DNA of 38,793 nt from Bdellovibrionales bacterium (GCA_028819545.1 JAPPLG010000034.1:1-38793); one strand, 5' to 3'. Counted from the stretch's first letter, positions 25,320 through 34,574 are shown. Notes: generated from the sequence alone by a model not told the origin. Numbers and translations: made by a program.

Positions 25320-25390
25320 ATCGTTTTACTAAAATCCACAGATCACAGGCTTATGTCAAGCTTGTATAAGGAAAGGGGAGGAATAGAAAG

Positions 25391-25921
25391 TTAATCTTTC
25401 TTTCTTCCAATAACTAAAGAGACAGAACAGTTGATTTCGATATTGCCCCTGTTATTGGATCCTGCATATGAAATTTTGAGTCCACTGATATTGGCAGACA
25501 CTTCTTCGTTGGAAATAAATAGGGATCCTGATGCACGACTCCAATTTTCTAATTGTGAAATGCCAAATTGACCGGAAATGTCCTTTAATTGGCCGTTTGA
25601 ATGGTCCCAGTCTCCTGTTAAACCGACATTTAAGGACGGATCCATCCCCGGTCTTGAAATGTGCACTTCTCCGTCATCTACCGAAATATCCAGGAATCCG
25701 TTTTTTTCTCTATTATTAAAGAGATCAGACTGTTCACCTATGCAGTTTGTAAGCTTATAACGAAAGAACTCTCTTGAAGACTCCAAGTTTGTCAGTATTT
25801 CGTTTTCGGACTCCTCTTCAGAAGAAAGTTTATCTTTATCTTCATCTGGAGTGATTTTTGGAGAAGGAGGGGAGCAAGACACTAGAATAGCCGTAAGGAA
25901 AAATAAAACCTTTGAAAACAT
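25391..25921 (-). CDS. Small predicted lipoprotein, unknown function
   Basis: 176 residues. A lipoprotein signal (FLTAILVSC) is followed by a Pro/Asp/Glu-rich linker and a C-terminal part rich in alternating polar and hydrophobic residues, suggesting a beta fold. Two further cysteines (CIGEQ and the final NCSVSLV) could form a disulfide, which would make sense beside dsbD. AGGGGATA precedes the ATG. No family was recognised. Confidence 0.75.
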   Translation of the reverse strand: MFSKVLFFLTAILVSCSPPSPKITPDEDKDKLSSEEESENEILTNLESSREFFRYKLTNCIGEQSDLFNNREKNGFLDISVDDGEVHISRPGMDPSLNVGLTGDWDHSNGQLKDISGQFGISQLENWSRASGSLFISNEEVSANISGLKISYAGSNNRGNIEINCSVSLVIGRKKD

Positions 25922-26202
25922 AGCTATCCCCTTATCCCCTGTTTTAATTTTTCGGAAAAAACAAAGATTTAAGGAAATCTAAACAAAGATATAAAACCTT
26001 GTAAATAATGGATGCGTAAAATCAAGACCTGCCTCATATTGTGAAAACTCACTGCGTAAGAGTGGATTTTTTGAATATTGCTTGAGTTTTATGCTAGAAT
26101 GTTGAAAATTTTACACGTTGGCATTTTTTGCTGGATTTTTGACGCATGTGTTTGCTAGTATGCGTTTCAAAATGTAACAAAAGTCATAAAAGGGAGTTAA
26201 AA
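25922..26202. promoter_or_regulatory. Divergent intergenic region with promoter
   Basis: 281 bp between the lipoprotein (-) and the exported protein (+). A likely plus-strand promoter is TTGAAT (26071-26076) and TAGAAT (26095-26100) with an 18-bp spacer. A small AGATTT/AAATCT hairpin lies at 25965-25980. No other gene was seen. Confidence 0.5.
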
Positions 26203-26847
26203 ATGAAATTGTATCACTTAATTGTTTTGTTGGTTATTGGCTTGTCACAGTCTGTTGTTTTAGTAGCAGCTCCTATTGCCGGTAAAAGCGGCAAGAATAG
26301 TAATATTGTACCAAACATAGGTCGTTCTGGTTCTGGTGCAGTTAGAGGAAATATGAATCCAGCCAGACCACAGCAACGCGCTCAAAGAGCCGAAGAATCA
26401 GCTAGAGTTATTCCTCTTACTGCTGGCCCTATACTTGATGCTAGAAGTGATTTTGAGGTTAAACGAACTCTTGATGAGGCTGTAGAAGCTTTGCAAAAAA
26501 CCAGAGAATGCGCAACTAATGCTGAGGTATGTGCAGTATTGGAAGGTATTGCTCGTCAGTTGGAAGAAGCCTTAATCAAAGAATCTTTAAATAGTCAGCA
26601 AAGTTTGCAAACTCATTCTGTTGTATTGAATTTGACTAGGGGTATTCATAATATTATGAGGTTTGAAGCAGAGGCTAGAGATAATGCGATCTTTTTATTA
26701 GGGGAAATTAATGATGCAAAAGGTTCACTTACTAGAGCTGTTAATACTTCTGTTGAGGCTATGATGATAGAGAAGTTTAAAATAGAGAATCCCACTTCAG
26801 ATGAAGTGGGGGATCAATTGCACGATATAGCTGTGAATTGTGTATAA
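26203..26847 (+). CDS. Exported protein, unknown function
   Basis: 214 residues. A signal peptide (MKLYHLIVLLVIGLSQSVVLVAAP) is followed by a short Gly/Asn/Arg-rich low-complexity part and a helical C-terminal domain with two cysteines close together (CATNAEVC) and one near the end (NCV). AGGGAG lies 6 nt before the ATG, so this start is better than an upstream ATG at 26146. It has its own promoter and terminator, so it is probably a single-gene unit. No family was recognised. Confidence 0.8.
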   Translation: MKLYHLIVLLVIGLSQSVVLVAAPIAGKSGKNSNIVPNIGRSGSGAVRGNMNPARPQQRAQRAEESARVIPLTAGPILDARSDFEVKRTLDEAVEALQKTRECATNAEVCAVLEGIARQLEEALIKESLNSQQSLQTHSVVLNLTRGIHNIMRFEAEARDNAIFLLGEINDAKGSLTRAVNTSVEAMMIEKFKIENPTSDEVGDQLHDIAVNCV

Positions 26848-26873
26848 TAGATAAGTTATTAATTTAAAAATTG

Positions 26874-26915
26874 ACGAACCTTTATTTAAATATTAAATAA
26901 AGGTTCGTTTTTTTT
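26874..26915 (+). terminator. Strong rho-independent terminator
   Basis: A perfect 14-bp stem, ACGAACCTTTATTT (26874-26887) with its complement (26895-26908), and a 7-nt loop are followed by eight Ts. It ends the exported-protein transcript 28 nt before the yajC start. Confidence 0.9.
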
Positions 26916-26943
26916 GTGCCCTTTAAACCTTGTGTTTGTGTCT

Positions 26944-27345
26944 ATGAAACATATTCTGCAAAATACATTTCAGCCTCTTGCGACGGCCAATACAACAGCC
27001 CCTGCAAGTTCACCTAAAGAAGCGCCTCAACAAAAGCCTTCTATAATTGAACAGTTTATGCCCTTTATCTTCATAATGCTGATTCTATACTTTCTATTTA
27101 TTCGCCCCGCTCAGAAGAGGGCTAGAAAGCATATGGAGTTTACAACCGGATTAAAAAGAGGACAGTCTGTTTTGACGTCTGGGGGGTTGTTAGGGACAAT
27201 AGACGGTTTAACAGAACAATATGTCATTTTAGAGGTTTCTGAAGGAGTGAAAATTCGTGTGTTAAGGTCGCATATCTCTTCTTCGGAGACTCAGCAAAAG
27301 GAACAAGAGAGTTCCAAAACTTCCTCCTCAAAGACAAGGGGATAA
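26944..27345 (+). CDS. yajC: Sec translocon accessory protein YajC
   Basis: About 133 residues. One membrane helix (FMPFIFIMLILYFLFIRP) ends in the RPAQKRARKH basic stretch typical of YajC, followed by the small beta domain (LKRGQSVLTSGGLLGTIDGL). YajC joins the SecDF complex, which helps pull proteins across the inner membrane. The ATG at 26944 lacks a clear ribosome site and in-frame GTGs at 26932 and 26938 are alternatives; the strong terminator ends only 28 nt upstream. secD follows at once. Confidence 0.92.
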   Translation: MKHILQNTFQPLATANTTAPASSPKEAPQQKPSIIEQFMPFIFIMLILYFLFIRPAQKRARKHMEFTTGLKRGQSVLTSGGLLGTIDGLTEQYVILEVSEGVKIRVLRSHISSSETQQKEQESSKTSSSKTRG

Positions 27346-27346
27346 G

Positions 27347-29017
27347 ATGTTTATTGAGAGTAATAAGTGGAGATGGTCGATTGTTTTAGGGGCAGTTTTG
27401 CTTTCCGTGTGGTGGATGGCCCCACAGTTTATTGATCATAAAGGTTGGTGGGTTTCCAAAGAGAAACTGGTGTACGGCCTGGATATACAGGGCGGCCTGC
27501 ATCTGGTTTTGGGTGTGAATGTGGATGATGTTTTAGAGCAGAAGTTAGATCGCTCTAAAAATGCTATTGTAGAGTTTTTAAATGAAGAGAATATTGAGGT
27601 AGAAGAGCATTTCCTTAAAAATCATATTTTTATTAAATTAAAAGATTTGAGTCAAATCCCTCAAGCTGTTCAGAAAGTTGAAGATCAATATGGAAGCCTG
27701 TTTCAGGTTTTGGACAGTTCAGGTGGACAGCTGGAGCTGGCTTATTCTCAGTTGCAGGAAGAAAATATTCGAAAAGAAATTATCGATCAGAGTATTGAAG
27801 TCATTAGAAACCGAATTGATGAGTTTGGGGTCAGTGAGCCGGTTATTACAGCTCAGGGTGGAAAAAGAATTTTAGTTCAGCTTCCCGGTATTAAAGAAGC
27901 TGAGAGAGCTAGAGAATTAATACAAAAGACAGCTCACTTGGAATTGAGTTTGGTTTCTGAAGAGTTAAGTGTGGAAGAGTTGCTTGAGTTGATTGCCTCA
28001 GCAGAAGCAGAGGGGCAGTACTCTTTACAGTCAGAGCAGTCCTATCGTGCTTATGTGCAGAAGTTGAATCGGGACTTGAAAGCAAAACTTCCTCCACGTA
28101 CAGCTATTGCTTTTATTAAGGATGAGTCTGCCCGTACTTTAAGTGCAGGCAGGTCTCCTATGCTCTTGGAAACAGATACAGGTTTGACGGGGGATATGCT
28201 GGAAGATGCCAGTGTTGGGGTCGGACAATTTGGAGAACCCTTGGTGAATTTTCGATTTGGCCTTGAGGGACGTAAAATCTTTTCAGCAGTCACCGCTGAA
28301 AATATCGGACGAAGAATTGCAATTGTTTTAGATGGAGTGATTAAAACAGCTCCTGAAATTAAAGACCACTTAACAGATCGGGGGCAGATTACTCTCGGTT
28401 CCGGAGATCGAACTCAGATGTTGGAGGAAGCTCAAATGGTGAGTACGACTTTAAGGGCCGGGGCTTTACCGACAAATCTGGAACAGTTGGAGGAACGTAC
28501 AGTGGGCCCGACTTTGGGAAGAGACTATGTGGCTAAGGGCCGCCTGTCTGCAATTGTAGCTATCTGTTTTGTTTTGATTTTTCTCTTACTTTACTATAGG
28601 TGGCTGGGGCTGGTGGCGGATATTGCCCTGTCTTTAAATATTATGTTTTTGATTTCCTGTCTGGCGTCTTTTGGAGCTACGCTGACTTTACCGGGTATTG
28701 CAGGCATTATATTAACAGTGGGGATGGCGGTGGATGCCAACATTATTATTTTTGAAAGGCTGAAGGAAGAATTAAGAAAAGGATCCAGTGTAAAGCTGGC
28801 TATCAATGAAGGTTTTAGTCGTGCTTTTTCAGCAATTTTGGATGCCAATATTACTACAGGTATTGTGTGTTTGATTTTAATGTATTTCGGCACTGGTCCT
28901 ATTCGAGGTTTTGCTGTGACTTTGTTCTGTGGAATTATCACTTCGGTGTTTACGGCAATTTTTGTATCCCGCACTATTTTAAACTCTTTGGTTCTTCACT
29001 TTAAATTAAAGCTATAG
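27347..29017 (+). CDS. secD: Protein translocase subunit SecD
   Basis: 556 residues. The N-terminal membrane helix is followed by the P1 periplasmic domain beginning YGLDIQGGLHLVLGV (the D1 motif), a head domain, and five C-terminal membrane helices containing GIILTVGMAVDANIIIFERLKEE, the conserved D4/D5-type segment. SecD uses the proton gradient with SecF to complete protein export. AGGGGATAAG precedes the ATG, 1 nt after the yajC stop. Confidence 0.96.
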   Translation: MFIESNKWRWSIVLGAVLLSVWWMAPQFIDHKGWWVSKEKLVYGLDIQGGLHLVLGVNVDDVLEQKLDRSKNAIVEFLNEENIEVEEHFLKNHIFIKLKDLSQIPQAVQKVEDQYGSLFQVLDSSGGQLELAYSQLQEENIRKEIIDQSIEVIRNRIDEFGVSEPVITAQGGKRILVQLPGIKEAERARELIQKTAHLELSLVSEELSVEELLELIASAEAEGQYSLQSEQSYRAYVQKLNRDLKAKLPPRTAIAFIKDESARTLSAGRSPMLLETDTGLTGDMLEDASVGVGQFGEPLVNFRFGLEGRKIFSAVTAENIGRRIAIVLDGVIKTAPEIKDHLTDRGQITLGSGDRTQMLEEAQMVSTTLRAGALPTNLEQLEERTVGPTLGRDYVAKGRLSAIVAICFVLIFLLLYYRWLGLVADIALSLNIMFLISCLASFGATLTLPGIAGIILTVGMAVDANIIIFERLKEELRKGSSVKLAINEGFSRAFSAILDANITTGIVCLILMYFGTGPIRGFAVTLFCGIITSVFTAIFVSRTILNSLVLHFKLKL

Positions 29018-29271
29018 GTATTTTGTATGTGGGTTATTGTCGAGTTGATAGTTGAATGTGTAGGAGGTAATTAAATGTCATTCCTGTATGATACGTCATT
29101 CTTGTGTAATACGTCTTCCTGCGTGGTACGTCATTCCTGCGCAGGCAGGAATCCAGTCCTTCCTAATTACTCTCAACTCTTTTGCTCAGTAATTTTCGAT
29201 TGGCATCTCAATTACTTCGCTCCTGCGCAGGCAGGAATCCAGAGGTTTTTTGGAAGTATAAAGGTGTTTTT
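29018..29271. repeat. Dispersed palindromic repeat cluster splitting secD and secF
   Basis: 254 bp of non-coding repeats. Four degenerate 17-18-bp tandem units (ACGTCATTCCTGYGTGAT-like) at 29073-29145 lead into TTCCTGC-GCAG-GCAGGAA hairpins. The unit TCCTGCGCAGGCAGGAATCC occurs at 29134-29153 and again at 29221-29240. Related copies lie at 17.8, 34.6 and 37.0 kb. The secD-secF gap is normally short, so the repeat has been inserted into the operon. Confidence 0.8.
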
Positions 29272-30144
29272 ATGAAAATTAATTTTTTAAAATATTCTTC
29301 TTTTTTTCTTATTGTTTCCGGTCTGTTGACTTTGGCTGGTTTGGCTTTGATTTTTACAAAAGGCTTTCGTTATGGAATTGATTTTGCCGGAGGAAATGAA
29401 ATACAAATTCAATTTCAGGAAATGCCTTCTTTGGATGAGATTCGAACATTTTTAACAGAAGAAAATTACGGAAATGCCAGAGTGCAGTCCTTTGGACAGG
29501 ATCAGGAGATCCTCATCCGTATGGAAGAATCTAAGTTAGAGAAAGTGACTGAGCTGACAGCAAAAATTAAAGAACGATGGGCTGGAGCTGAAATTCGAAG
29601 AGTGGATTCTGTAGGTCCGCAGATTGGAAGCGAACTGAAAAGAAATGGTATTTTAGCGGTTTGTTACAGTTTGCTTTTAATTTTGATTTATTTAGGTTTG
29701 AGGTTTGATTACAATTATGCACCTTCAGCTGTGTTCTGTTTATTCCATGATTCTATTTTGACAATGGCCATTTTTTCATTTTTTGACCGTGAAGTGAATG
29801 TGCAGACTTTGGCGGCTGTTTTGGCCATTATAGGGTACTCATTAAATGATACTATTGTGACTTTTGACCGCATTCGGGAAAATGTCGCTCTCTATTCCAG
29901 AAAAGAAAGTTTTGCTCAAATATGCAACCGCTCTTTGAATGATGTTTTATCTCGTACTTTGCTGACTTCGATCACAACAATGATGGCTGTTTTAGCCATG
30001 TGGTTTTTAACCAGCGGTGTGATTAAAGACTTTGCCTTCACTTTAGGAATTGGTGTGGTGATAGGAACTTATTCTTCTATTTATGTAGCGACACCTTTAA
30101 CTGTACGTTTTCAGCTGTTGAAATCTGTAGTGAAAGGCCATTGA
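29272..30144 (+). CDS. secF: Protein translocase subunit SecF
   Basis: 290 residues with an N-terminal membrane helix, the periplasmic FRYGIDFAGGNEIQIQF motif and five further helices containing ALAAVLAIIGYSLNDTIVTFDRIREN-type sequence (residue order as in SecF). It pairs with SecD. The ATG at 29272 follows AAAGGTG; an upstream TTG at 29182 would lie inside the repeat, so it was not used. The stop lies 61 nt before dut. Confidence 0.95.
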   Translation: MKINFLKYSSFFLIVSGLLTLAGLALIFTKGFRYGIDFAGGNEIQIQFQEMPSLDEIRTFLTEENYGNARVQSFGQDQEILIRMEESKLEKVTELTAKIKERWAGAEIRRVDSVGPQIGSELKRNGILAVCYSLLLILIYLGLRFDYNYAPSAVFCLFHDSILTMAIFSFFDREVNVQTLAAVLAIIGYSLNDTIVTFDRIRENVALYSRKESFAQICNRSLNDVLSRTLLTSITTMMAVLAMWFLTSGVIKDFAFTLGIGVVIGTYSSIYVATPLTVRFQLLKSVVKGH

Positions 30145-30205
30145 CAGGTTGTGGATAAAGTTGTGTTTTTAGGTGAAATTTGAGAGTCTTTCCTGGGAGT
30201 TGATG

Positions 30206-30664
30206 ATGTTAGAGCCTGTTTATGCTGAACTGAAAGTAAAGCCCTTAAAACATTTTAGAGGGGATTTTCCCCGCTATGAATCCGCTCAAGCCAGCGGCTT
30301 TGATATACGCGCCAGAATTGACGAACCGGTAAAGCTTACTCCTGGAGAAAGAACTTTAATTCCAACCGGCTTAGTATTTGAAATTCCTCATGGTTTTGAA
30401 CTGCAAGTGAGACCTCGAAGTGGTTTGGCCTTAAAGAAAGGGTTAACTTTAATGAATACTCCCGGCACCATTGATTCAGACTATAGAGGGGAGTTGAAAA
30501 TTATTGTCGTGAACTTGGGTCTTGAAGATATTGTGATTTCAGATCAGGAACGAATTGCTCAAGTGGTGTGCTGTCCGGTTCTGCAGGCTCGCTTTTCAGT
30601 GGTGGACGAAGTGGAACCCAGTCAAAGAGGAGACAAAGGTTTTGGGAGTACGGGTATTAAGTAG
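30206..30664 (+). CDS. dut: dUTP diphosphatase
   Basis: About 152 residues. The trimeric enzyme hydrolyses dUTP to dUMP, keeping uracil out of DNA. All five motifs are visible: ASGFDIRA (1), PRSGLA (2), NTPGTIDSDYRGE (3), ERIAQ (4) and RGDKGFGSTG (5). The start at 30206 has GGGAG 6 nt upstream. An ATG 3 nt earlier and a GTG at 30173 are less likely. It overlaps the next gene by 23 nt. Confidence 0.95.
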   Translation: MLEPVYAELKVKPLKHFRGDFPRYESAQASGFDIRARIDEPVKLTPGERTLIPTGLVFEIPHGFELQVRPRSGLALKKGLTLMNTPGTIDSDYRGELKIIVVNLGLEDIVISDQERIAQVVCCPVLQARFSVVDEVEPSQRGDKGFGSTGIK

Positions 30665-31280
30665 AATTATTCTTATTTTTCTTTCTCTGGGTTTTTTTGG
30701 AAAAAAAGAGAAAGTGGATGTTCCTCGTATTCAACGTGCTGTTGTGACAGAAAATCAAGCTATTATTTATGCTCAGCCGGACTTTGATGCTGAACAAGTT
30801 ATGAGACTGCCAAACAATAAAATTATTGCAATATCTACAAAAATTTATCGTCCTAAAAATTTATTTGGTTCTTTTTATCGTATTTTTATCAATAAGCCCC
30901 GTAAAATTCGAGGATATATTTCAGAGATTGATGTGCTTCCTCAGTATAAAAAAACGAAAGAGGGGTATGTTTTAAATAGAGAGTATCAGAAAAAAGAAAA
31001 GGCTTTAAAGCAAGTGAAAACTCAGTTGATTCGTAAAGAAGATAAAAAAGCTGTTCAGGCTGATGATGTTGTTGTACTGGAAGTGCAAAAGGCTCCAGTT
31101 CCTCATGAAATGGAGGGTGAAGAAAAGTCTTCTGATAAAAATGTGGAAGGAAAATTAGAATCTGATCCTCAAAAAGAAACAAAGCCTGTTCCGGAAAAAA
31201 AGGAAGAACCGGCTCCTGTTGAAAAAGCTTCTCCGGAAAAACCTGGAGCAGAACAAAAAAAGAGTGTAGAAAATGAATAA
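30642..31280 (+). CDS. SH3-like domain protein with charged Pro/Lys/Glu tail
   Basis: About 212 residues from a TTG start (30642) with AGGAG 9 nt upstream, inside the end of dut. A hydrophobic N-terminus (SRIILIFLSLGFFG) could be a signal or anchor. A segment of about 70 residues follows that resembles a bacterial SH3 fold (AVVTENQAIIYAQPDFDAEQ ... RGYISEIDVLP), often used for binding cell wall or partners. The last 80 residues are a low-complexity Lys/Glu/Pro tail. Function unknown. It overlaps the mutL start by 8 nt, so translation is probably coupled. Confidence 0.75.
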   Translation: MGVRVLSRIILIFLSLGFFGKKEKVDVPRIQRAVVTENQAIIYAQPDFDAEQVMRLPNNKIIAISTKIYRPKNLFGSFYRIFINKPRKIRGYISEIDVLPQYKKTKEGYVLNREYQKKEKALKQVKTQLIRKEDKKAVQADDVVVLEVQKAPVPHEMEGEEKSSDKNVEGKLESDPQKETKPVPEKKEEPAPVEKASPEKPGAEQKKSVENE

Positions 31281-33120
31281 AACTTCTTTAATTCAAACAT
31301 TAGATTCTTCTGTGATTGATCAAATTGCGGCAGGAGAGGTGGTGGAGCGCCCTGCTCATTTGGTTAAAGAACTGATTGAAAATTCACTGGATGCAGGGGC
31401 CAGTTCTATTGAAGTGCAGTTTGCTGAAGGGGGGCTTTATGTTTCAGTTAAAGATAATGGGCGCGGGATTTCCCCTAAAGAACTTTCTTTAGCTTTATCA
31501 CGTCATGCAACCAGTAAAATTCGTCAATCAAGTGATCTTTTTTCCATTCAGACTTATGGATTTCGAGGGGAGGCTTTAGCCAGTATTGCGGGTGTCAGTC
31601 ACTTAACTTTGCGGTCGAAATCCAAAGAGTCAGACCAGGCTTATTCTGTAAAAAGCCAATTTGGAAAAACTTTAAAAGTTGAGACTACAGGAGGGGAGGC
31701 GGGAACCACTGTTGTTGTCGATCGTCTTTTTGAGAATGTGCCTGCCCGGTTGAGATTTTTAAAATCAGAATCAGTTGAAAACTTAGCTATTAAAAATGTA
31801 ATTACCGCTCAGGCTCTGTCTCGTCCGGAGGTGTCTTTTCGAGTGATTCACAAAGGGCGCCTTTTATTTTTCTGGCCGGCAGTTTCCTCTTACTTAAAAA
31901 GAGCGGAGATGATTTTATCCAAGCCTTTACACCATCATGTTTACACAAAAGCCCCTTGGTCTGTAGAATTGATTTTAGCTCCGCCTAATCGTACGGCCAA
32001 GTCTTCCAAGAAGATGTGGTTTTTTGTTAATGGTCGTTCTGTAGAAGATAAAATTCTTTATGGAGCAGTGATGTCGGCTCACCGCAATCTGTTGATGCAT
32101 GGAGAATATCCTATTGTTGTTTTGCATGTCACAAGCCCTCCGGCAGAGGTGGATGTCAATATTCATCCTACAAAAACCCAAATTCGTTTTCTCTCTCAGT
32201 CCCGTGTTTTTCAGCTGGTGCAGGGGACTGTTAGAGAATTATTGGAAAAAGCTCCCTGGCTGGATCTTTTGCACTCTGAAAGTTCTGATGTTTCTTCTAA
32301 GGCTTCGTCTGCAGAAGTTAAACCTGAACAAACTTCTTTTAACCCACTTTTATCTACACACAAACCGTCTTCCAAAAGGTTAAAAGTATCTTCTCCTTTG
32401 AAGGGTTTTGATTTTACGGAAAATTCTCCAAAAGACATTGAAAAATCCACTTTGGAAAAAACTTCATATGTTGTAAAAAACTCGGAAACTTCAAGTACAG
32501 TGGAAAAACCTGAACAGCTGACTTCCGATATTTTAAAAAATAACTTTTCTTCTTTAAAAGTTTTAGCTCAAGCTCATCAAACTTACTTGGTTACAGAGTC
32601 TTCAAAATCTATTGTTCTTATTGATCAGCATGCCGCACATGAAAGAATTTTATTTGAAAAGTTTATGAGTCAGTTAAAAAATTTGGAAAAACAAAAACAC
32701 TTGATTCCTTTAAAAATTGGGTTGGACCCTGCTGAGGTGAAAGCAGTTTTATCTATGAAAGCTGAATTTCAATCTTTGGGTATTGATTTAAAATCTTCAA
32801 AATCCACTGAAATTTCTGTCCTGGCTTCACCGCCTTTTATTAAAGAGAAGGCTATTGCTGTTGCTATACAACAATTGGCTGAAGGGCATATTCATCATGG
32901 GGAAGAGTTTACAGCAGAAAAAGTGGTTTCTGAAATTTCAGCTACTTTTGCCTGTCATTCTGCTATTCGGGCAGGTCAGACTTTGAGTCTTTCTGAAATG
33001 AAGAGTTTACTGAGTCAAATGGATGAGTTTGCTTTTTCCAGTTTTTGCCCTCATGGACGTCCTGTTTTTGTGGAATATCCTTTTTCTCGTATTGAAAGAG
33101 AGTTTGGACGCATTTGTTGA
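31273..33120 (+). CDS. mutL: DNA mismatch repair protein MutL (endonuclease type)
   Basis: 615 residues. The GHKL ATPase domain begins IDQIAAGEVVERPAHLVKELIENSLDAGA, with DNGRGI and TYGFRGEALASI following. A variable linker leads to the C-terminal dimer domain with DQHAAHERILFE (Asp451 on), ACHSAIRAGQ and CPHGRP. The DQHA-X2-E-X4-E motif marks MutL proteins that nick DNA, unlike E. coli MutL. mutS is not in this window. The 3' end overlaps the miaA start. Confidence 0.96.
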   Translation: MNKTSLIQTLDSSVIDQIAAGEVVERPAHLVKELIENSLDAGASSIEVQFAEGGLYVSVKDNGRGISPKELSLALSRHATSKIRQSSDLFSIQTYGFRGEALASIAGVSHLTLRSKSKESDQAYSVKSQFGKTLKVETTGGEAGTTVVVDRLFENVPARLRFLKSESVENLAIKNVITAQALSRPEVSFRVIHKGRLLFFWPAVSSYLKRAEMILSKPLHHHVYTKAPWSVELILAPPNRTAKSSKKMWFFVNGRSVEDKILYGAVMSAHRNLLMHGEYPIVVLHVTSPPAEVDVNIHPTKTQIRFLSQSRVFQLVQGTVRELLEKAPWLDLLHSESSDVSSKASSAEVKPEQTSFNPLLSTHKPSSKRLKVSSPLKGFDFTENSPKDIEKSTLEKTSYVVKNSETSSTVEKPEQLTSDILKNNFSSLKVLAQAHQTYLVTESSKSIVLIDQHAAHERILFEKFMSQLKNLEKQKHLIPLKIGLDPAEVKAVLSMKAEFQSLGIDLKSSKSTEISVLASPPFIKEKAIAVAIQQLAEGHIHHGEEFTAEKVVSEISATFACHSAIRAGQTLSLSEMKSLLSQMDEFAFSSFCPHGRPVFVEYPFSRIEREFGRIC

Positions 33121-34004
33121 ATCCTGTTATTTTTATTCTTGGTCCAACCTGTTCAGGAAAAACAGATTTATCTTTCTATCTGGCCTCTCAGTTGAAGGCC
33201 TGCATGATCAATGCAGATAGTGTGCAGGTGTATAAGGGATTTGATATTGGCTCTGCAAAACCGAGAGAAAAATTTTATTTGTTGGATCATATAACACCTC
33301 CGGAAATTTATACAGCCGGACAGTATGAAAAAGACGCCAGGTCTCTTTTAAAAAAACATTTACCTCATCAGGTGGATTTAGTGGTTGGGGGGAGCGGTTT
33401 TTATCTACAGGCTTTGGAGAAGGGCTGTTATCCTATTTCAAAAATGAGCAGTAGCATTAAAAAGAAATTATTAGAGGAGGAAAAAGAAAAGGGATTGTCT
33501 GTTTTATATCAAAGATTGGAGGAAAGAGATCCTGAGTATGCTGGTAAAATTCATTCTCATGATCGCTATCGTATTTTTCGGGCTTTGAGTTTAATGGAAA
33601 CCGATTCTTTAAAAATGTCTGAGGTGAAAAAAAAGTTTCAAACAAGAAAGCTTCCCTATAAAATTATAAAACTGGGAATAACAGGTTCTTCTGAGGTTTT
33701 GAGAAAGAGGGTGGAATTGAGAACAAAGAATATGCTGGCTTGCGGGTTGGTGGATGAAGTGCGTGAGTTGAAAAGGAGAGGTTTGGAAAAATTTCCAGCG
33801 ATGCAGAGCGTGGGGTATAAAGAAGTTTTGTTGTATTTGGACTGTAAAGTTACAGAGGAAGATCTTTATGATCAAATTGTTCAAAGAACAATGAGCTTGA
33901 TTAAAAAACAAAAGATATGGTTTAAACGCGACTCTTCTATACGCTGGTATGACTGCAATACAGATTACGAAGAAATTCTTCAGGATTTACAAAGCAAAAT
34001 TTAA
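33114..34004 (+). CDS. miaA: tRNA dimethylallyltransferase
   Basis: 296 residues. The enzyme adds an isopentenyl group to A37 of tRNAs reading UNN codons; DMAPP would derive from the mevalonate route indicated by mvaD. The P-loop is GPTCSGKT (residues 10-17), followed by NADSVQVYKGFDIGSAKP, VVGGSGFYLQAL and DRYRIFRALSLME. The start is a TTG at 33114 or 33117 inside the end of mutL; neither has a strong ribosome site, so coupling to mutL is likely. mutL-miaA adjacency is common in bacteria. Confidence 0.95.
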   Translation: MLNPVIFILGPTCSGKTDLSFYLASQLKACMINADSVQVYKGFDIGSAKPREKFYLLDHITPPEIYTAGQYEKDARSLLKKHLPHQVDLVVGGSGFYLQALEKGCYPISKMSSSIKKKLLEEEKEKGLSVLYQRLEERDPEYAGKIHSHDRYRIFRALSLMETDSLKMSEVKKKFQTRKLPYKIIKLGITGSSEVLRKRVELRTKNMLACGLVDEVRELKRRGLEKFPAMQSVGYKEVLLYLDCKVTEEDLYDQIVQRTMSLIKKQKIWFKRDSSIRWYDCNTDYEEILQDLQSKI

Positions 34005-34333
34005 AGTTTATTGACTATAAACTGATTCATAGAGATTTTATTTAGTGAGGATTCAATAGCGATTTTCCGATGTTTTTCCGGAGACATACGGAGGCGAAAT
34101 TCTCCACTAAATTTATGCAGACTTAGAGGTTCAGGATAAGCTTCTTTTTCTTTTTTCATCCATTTTAAGGCTCCTGATACAGCTGTTTTTATTTCTTTTA
34201 GGGCTTGTTCTTGTGTTTTTCCATGTGCTGTTAAGGAAGGGAACTCTGCACATCTGCTGATATACACTTTGTCTTCTAAATTGTACTCAATATGGTATGA
34301 GTATTTATTTACCAGGGTTTTTATGTTTTTCAT
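34001..34333 (-). CDS. hicB: HicB-family antitoxin
   Basis: 110 residues. The N-terminal HicB fold (YSYHIEYNLEDKVYISRCAEFPSLTAHGKTQEQALKEI) neutralises HicA. The C-terminus (HRKIAIESSLNKISMNQFIVNKL) is a ribbon-helix-helix-type DNA-binding segment, so it likely represses its own operon through the palindrome upstream of hicA. GAAGGAG lies before the ATG, inside the hicA coding sequence. The genes overlap by 29 nt. Its 3' end overlaps miaA by 4 nt, convergent. Confidence 0.93.
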   Translation of the reverse strand: MKNIKTLVNKYSYHIEYNLEDKVYISRCAEFPSLTAHGKTQEQALKEIKTAVSGALKWMKKEKEAYPEPLSLHKFSGEFRLRMSPEKHRKIAIESSLNKISMNQFIVNKL

Positions 34334-34574
34334 AAGTTTCTCCTTCTTTTAATTTTTTTAAAGCTTCTTTAACTTGTTTCACCTGATACATCTTTGCCAT
34401 TTTTTTGTCTCTTTGAATATTCACCCAAGGTTGACCTTTCCATGGTGTTTTAAAAATATGATGACTGCCCTCTATTCTCGGTTCTTTGAAAAAATTCGCA
34501 CATATTTTCAAAATAGTATTGAATTTAACGTTCTTTTCAGACTTTAGTAAGTTTAGAGCTTCCTCTATATTCAT
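34305..34574 (-). CDS. hicA: HicA-family mRNA interferase toxin
   Basis: 89 residues. The double-stranded RNA-binding-like fold cuts mRNA. The conserved catalytic His is in IEGSHHIFKTP (His38/39), and VKQVKEALKKL forms the last helix. There is no ribosome site before the ATG. The promoter -10 box ends only 7 nt upstream, so the mRNA is probably leaderless. Toxin first, antitoxin second is the usual hicAB order. Confidence 0.93.
   Translation of the reverse strand: MNIEEALNLLKSEKNVKFNTILKICANFFKEPRIEGSHHIFKTPWKGQPWVNIQRDKKMAKMYQVKQVKEALKKLKEGETYEKHKNPGK

Noticed and set aside
29073-29245. CRISPR array at the tandem units before secF
   Set aside because: The units are adjacent and degenerate with no unique spacers of constant length, and no cas genes are present.
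30173-30206. Longer dut start at GTG 30173
   Set aside because: The extension has no ribosome site and precedes the usual dUTPase N-terminus; ATG 30206 has GGGAG at good spacing.
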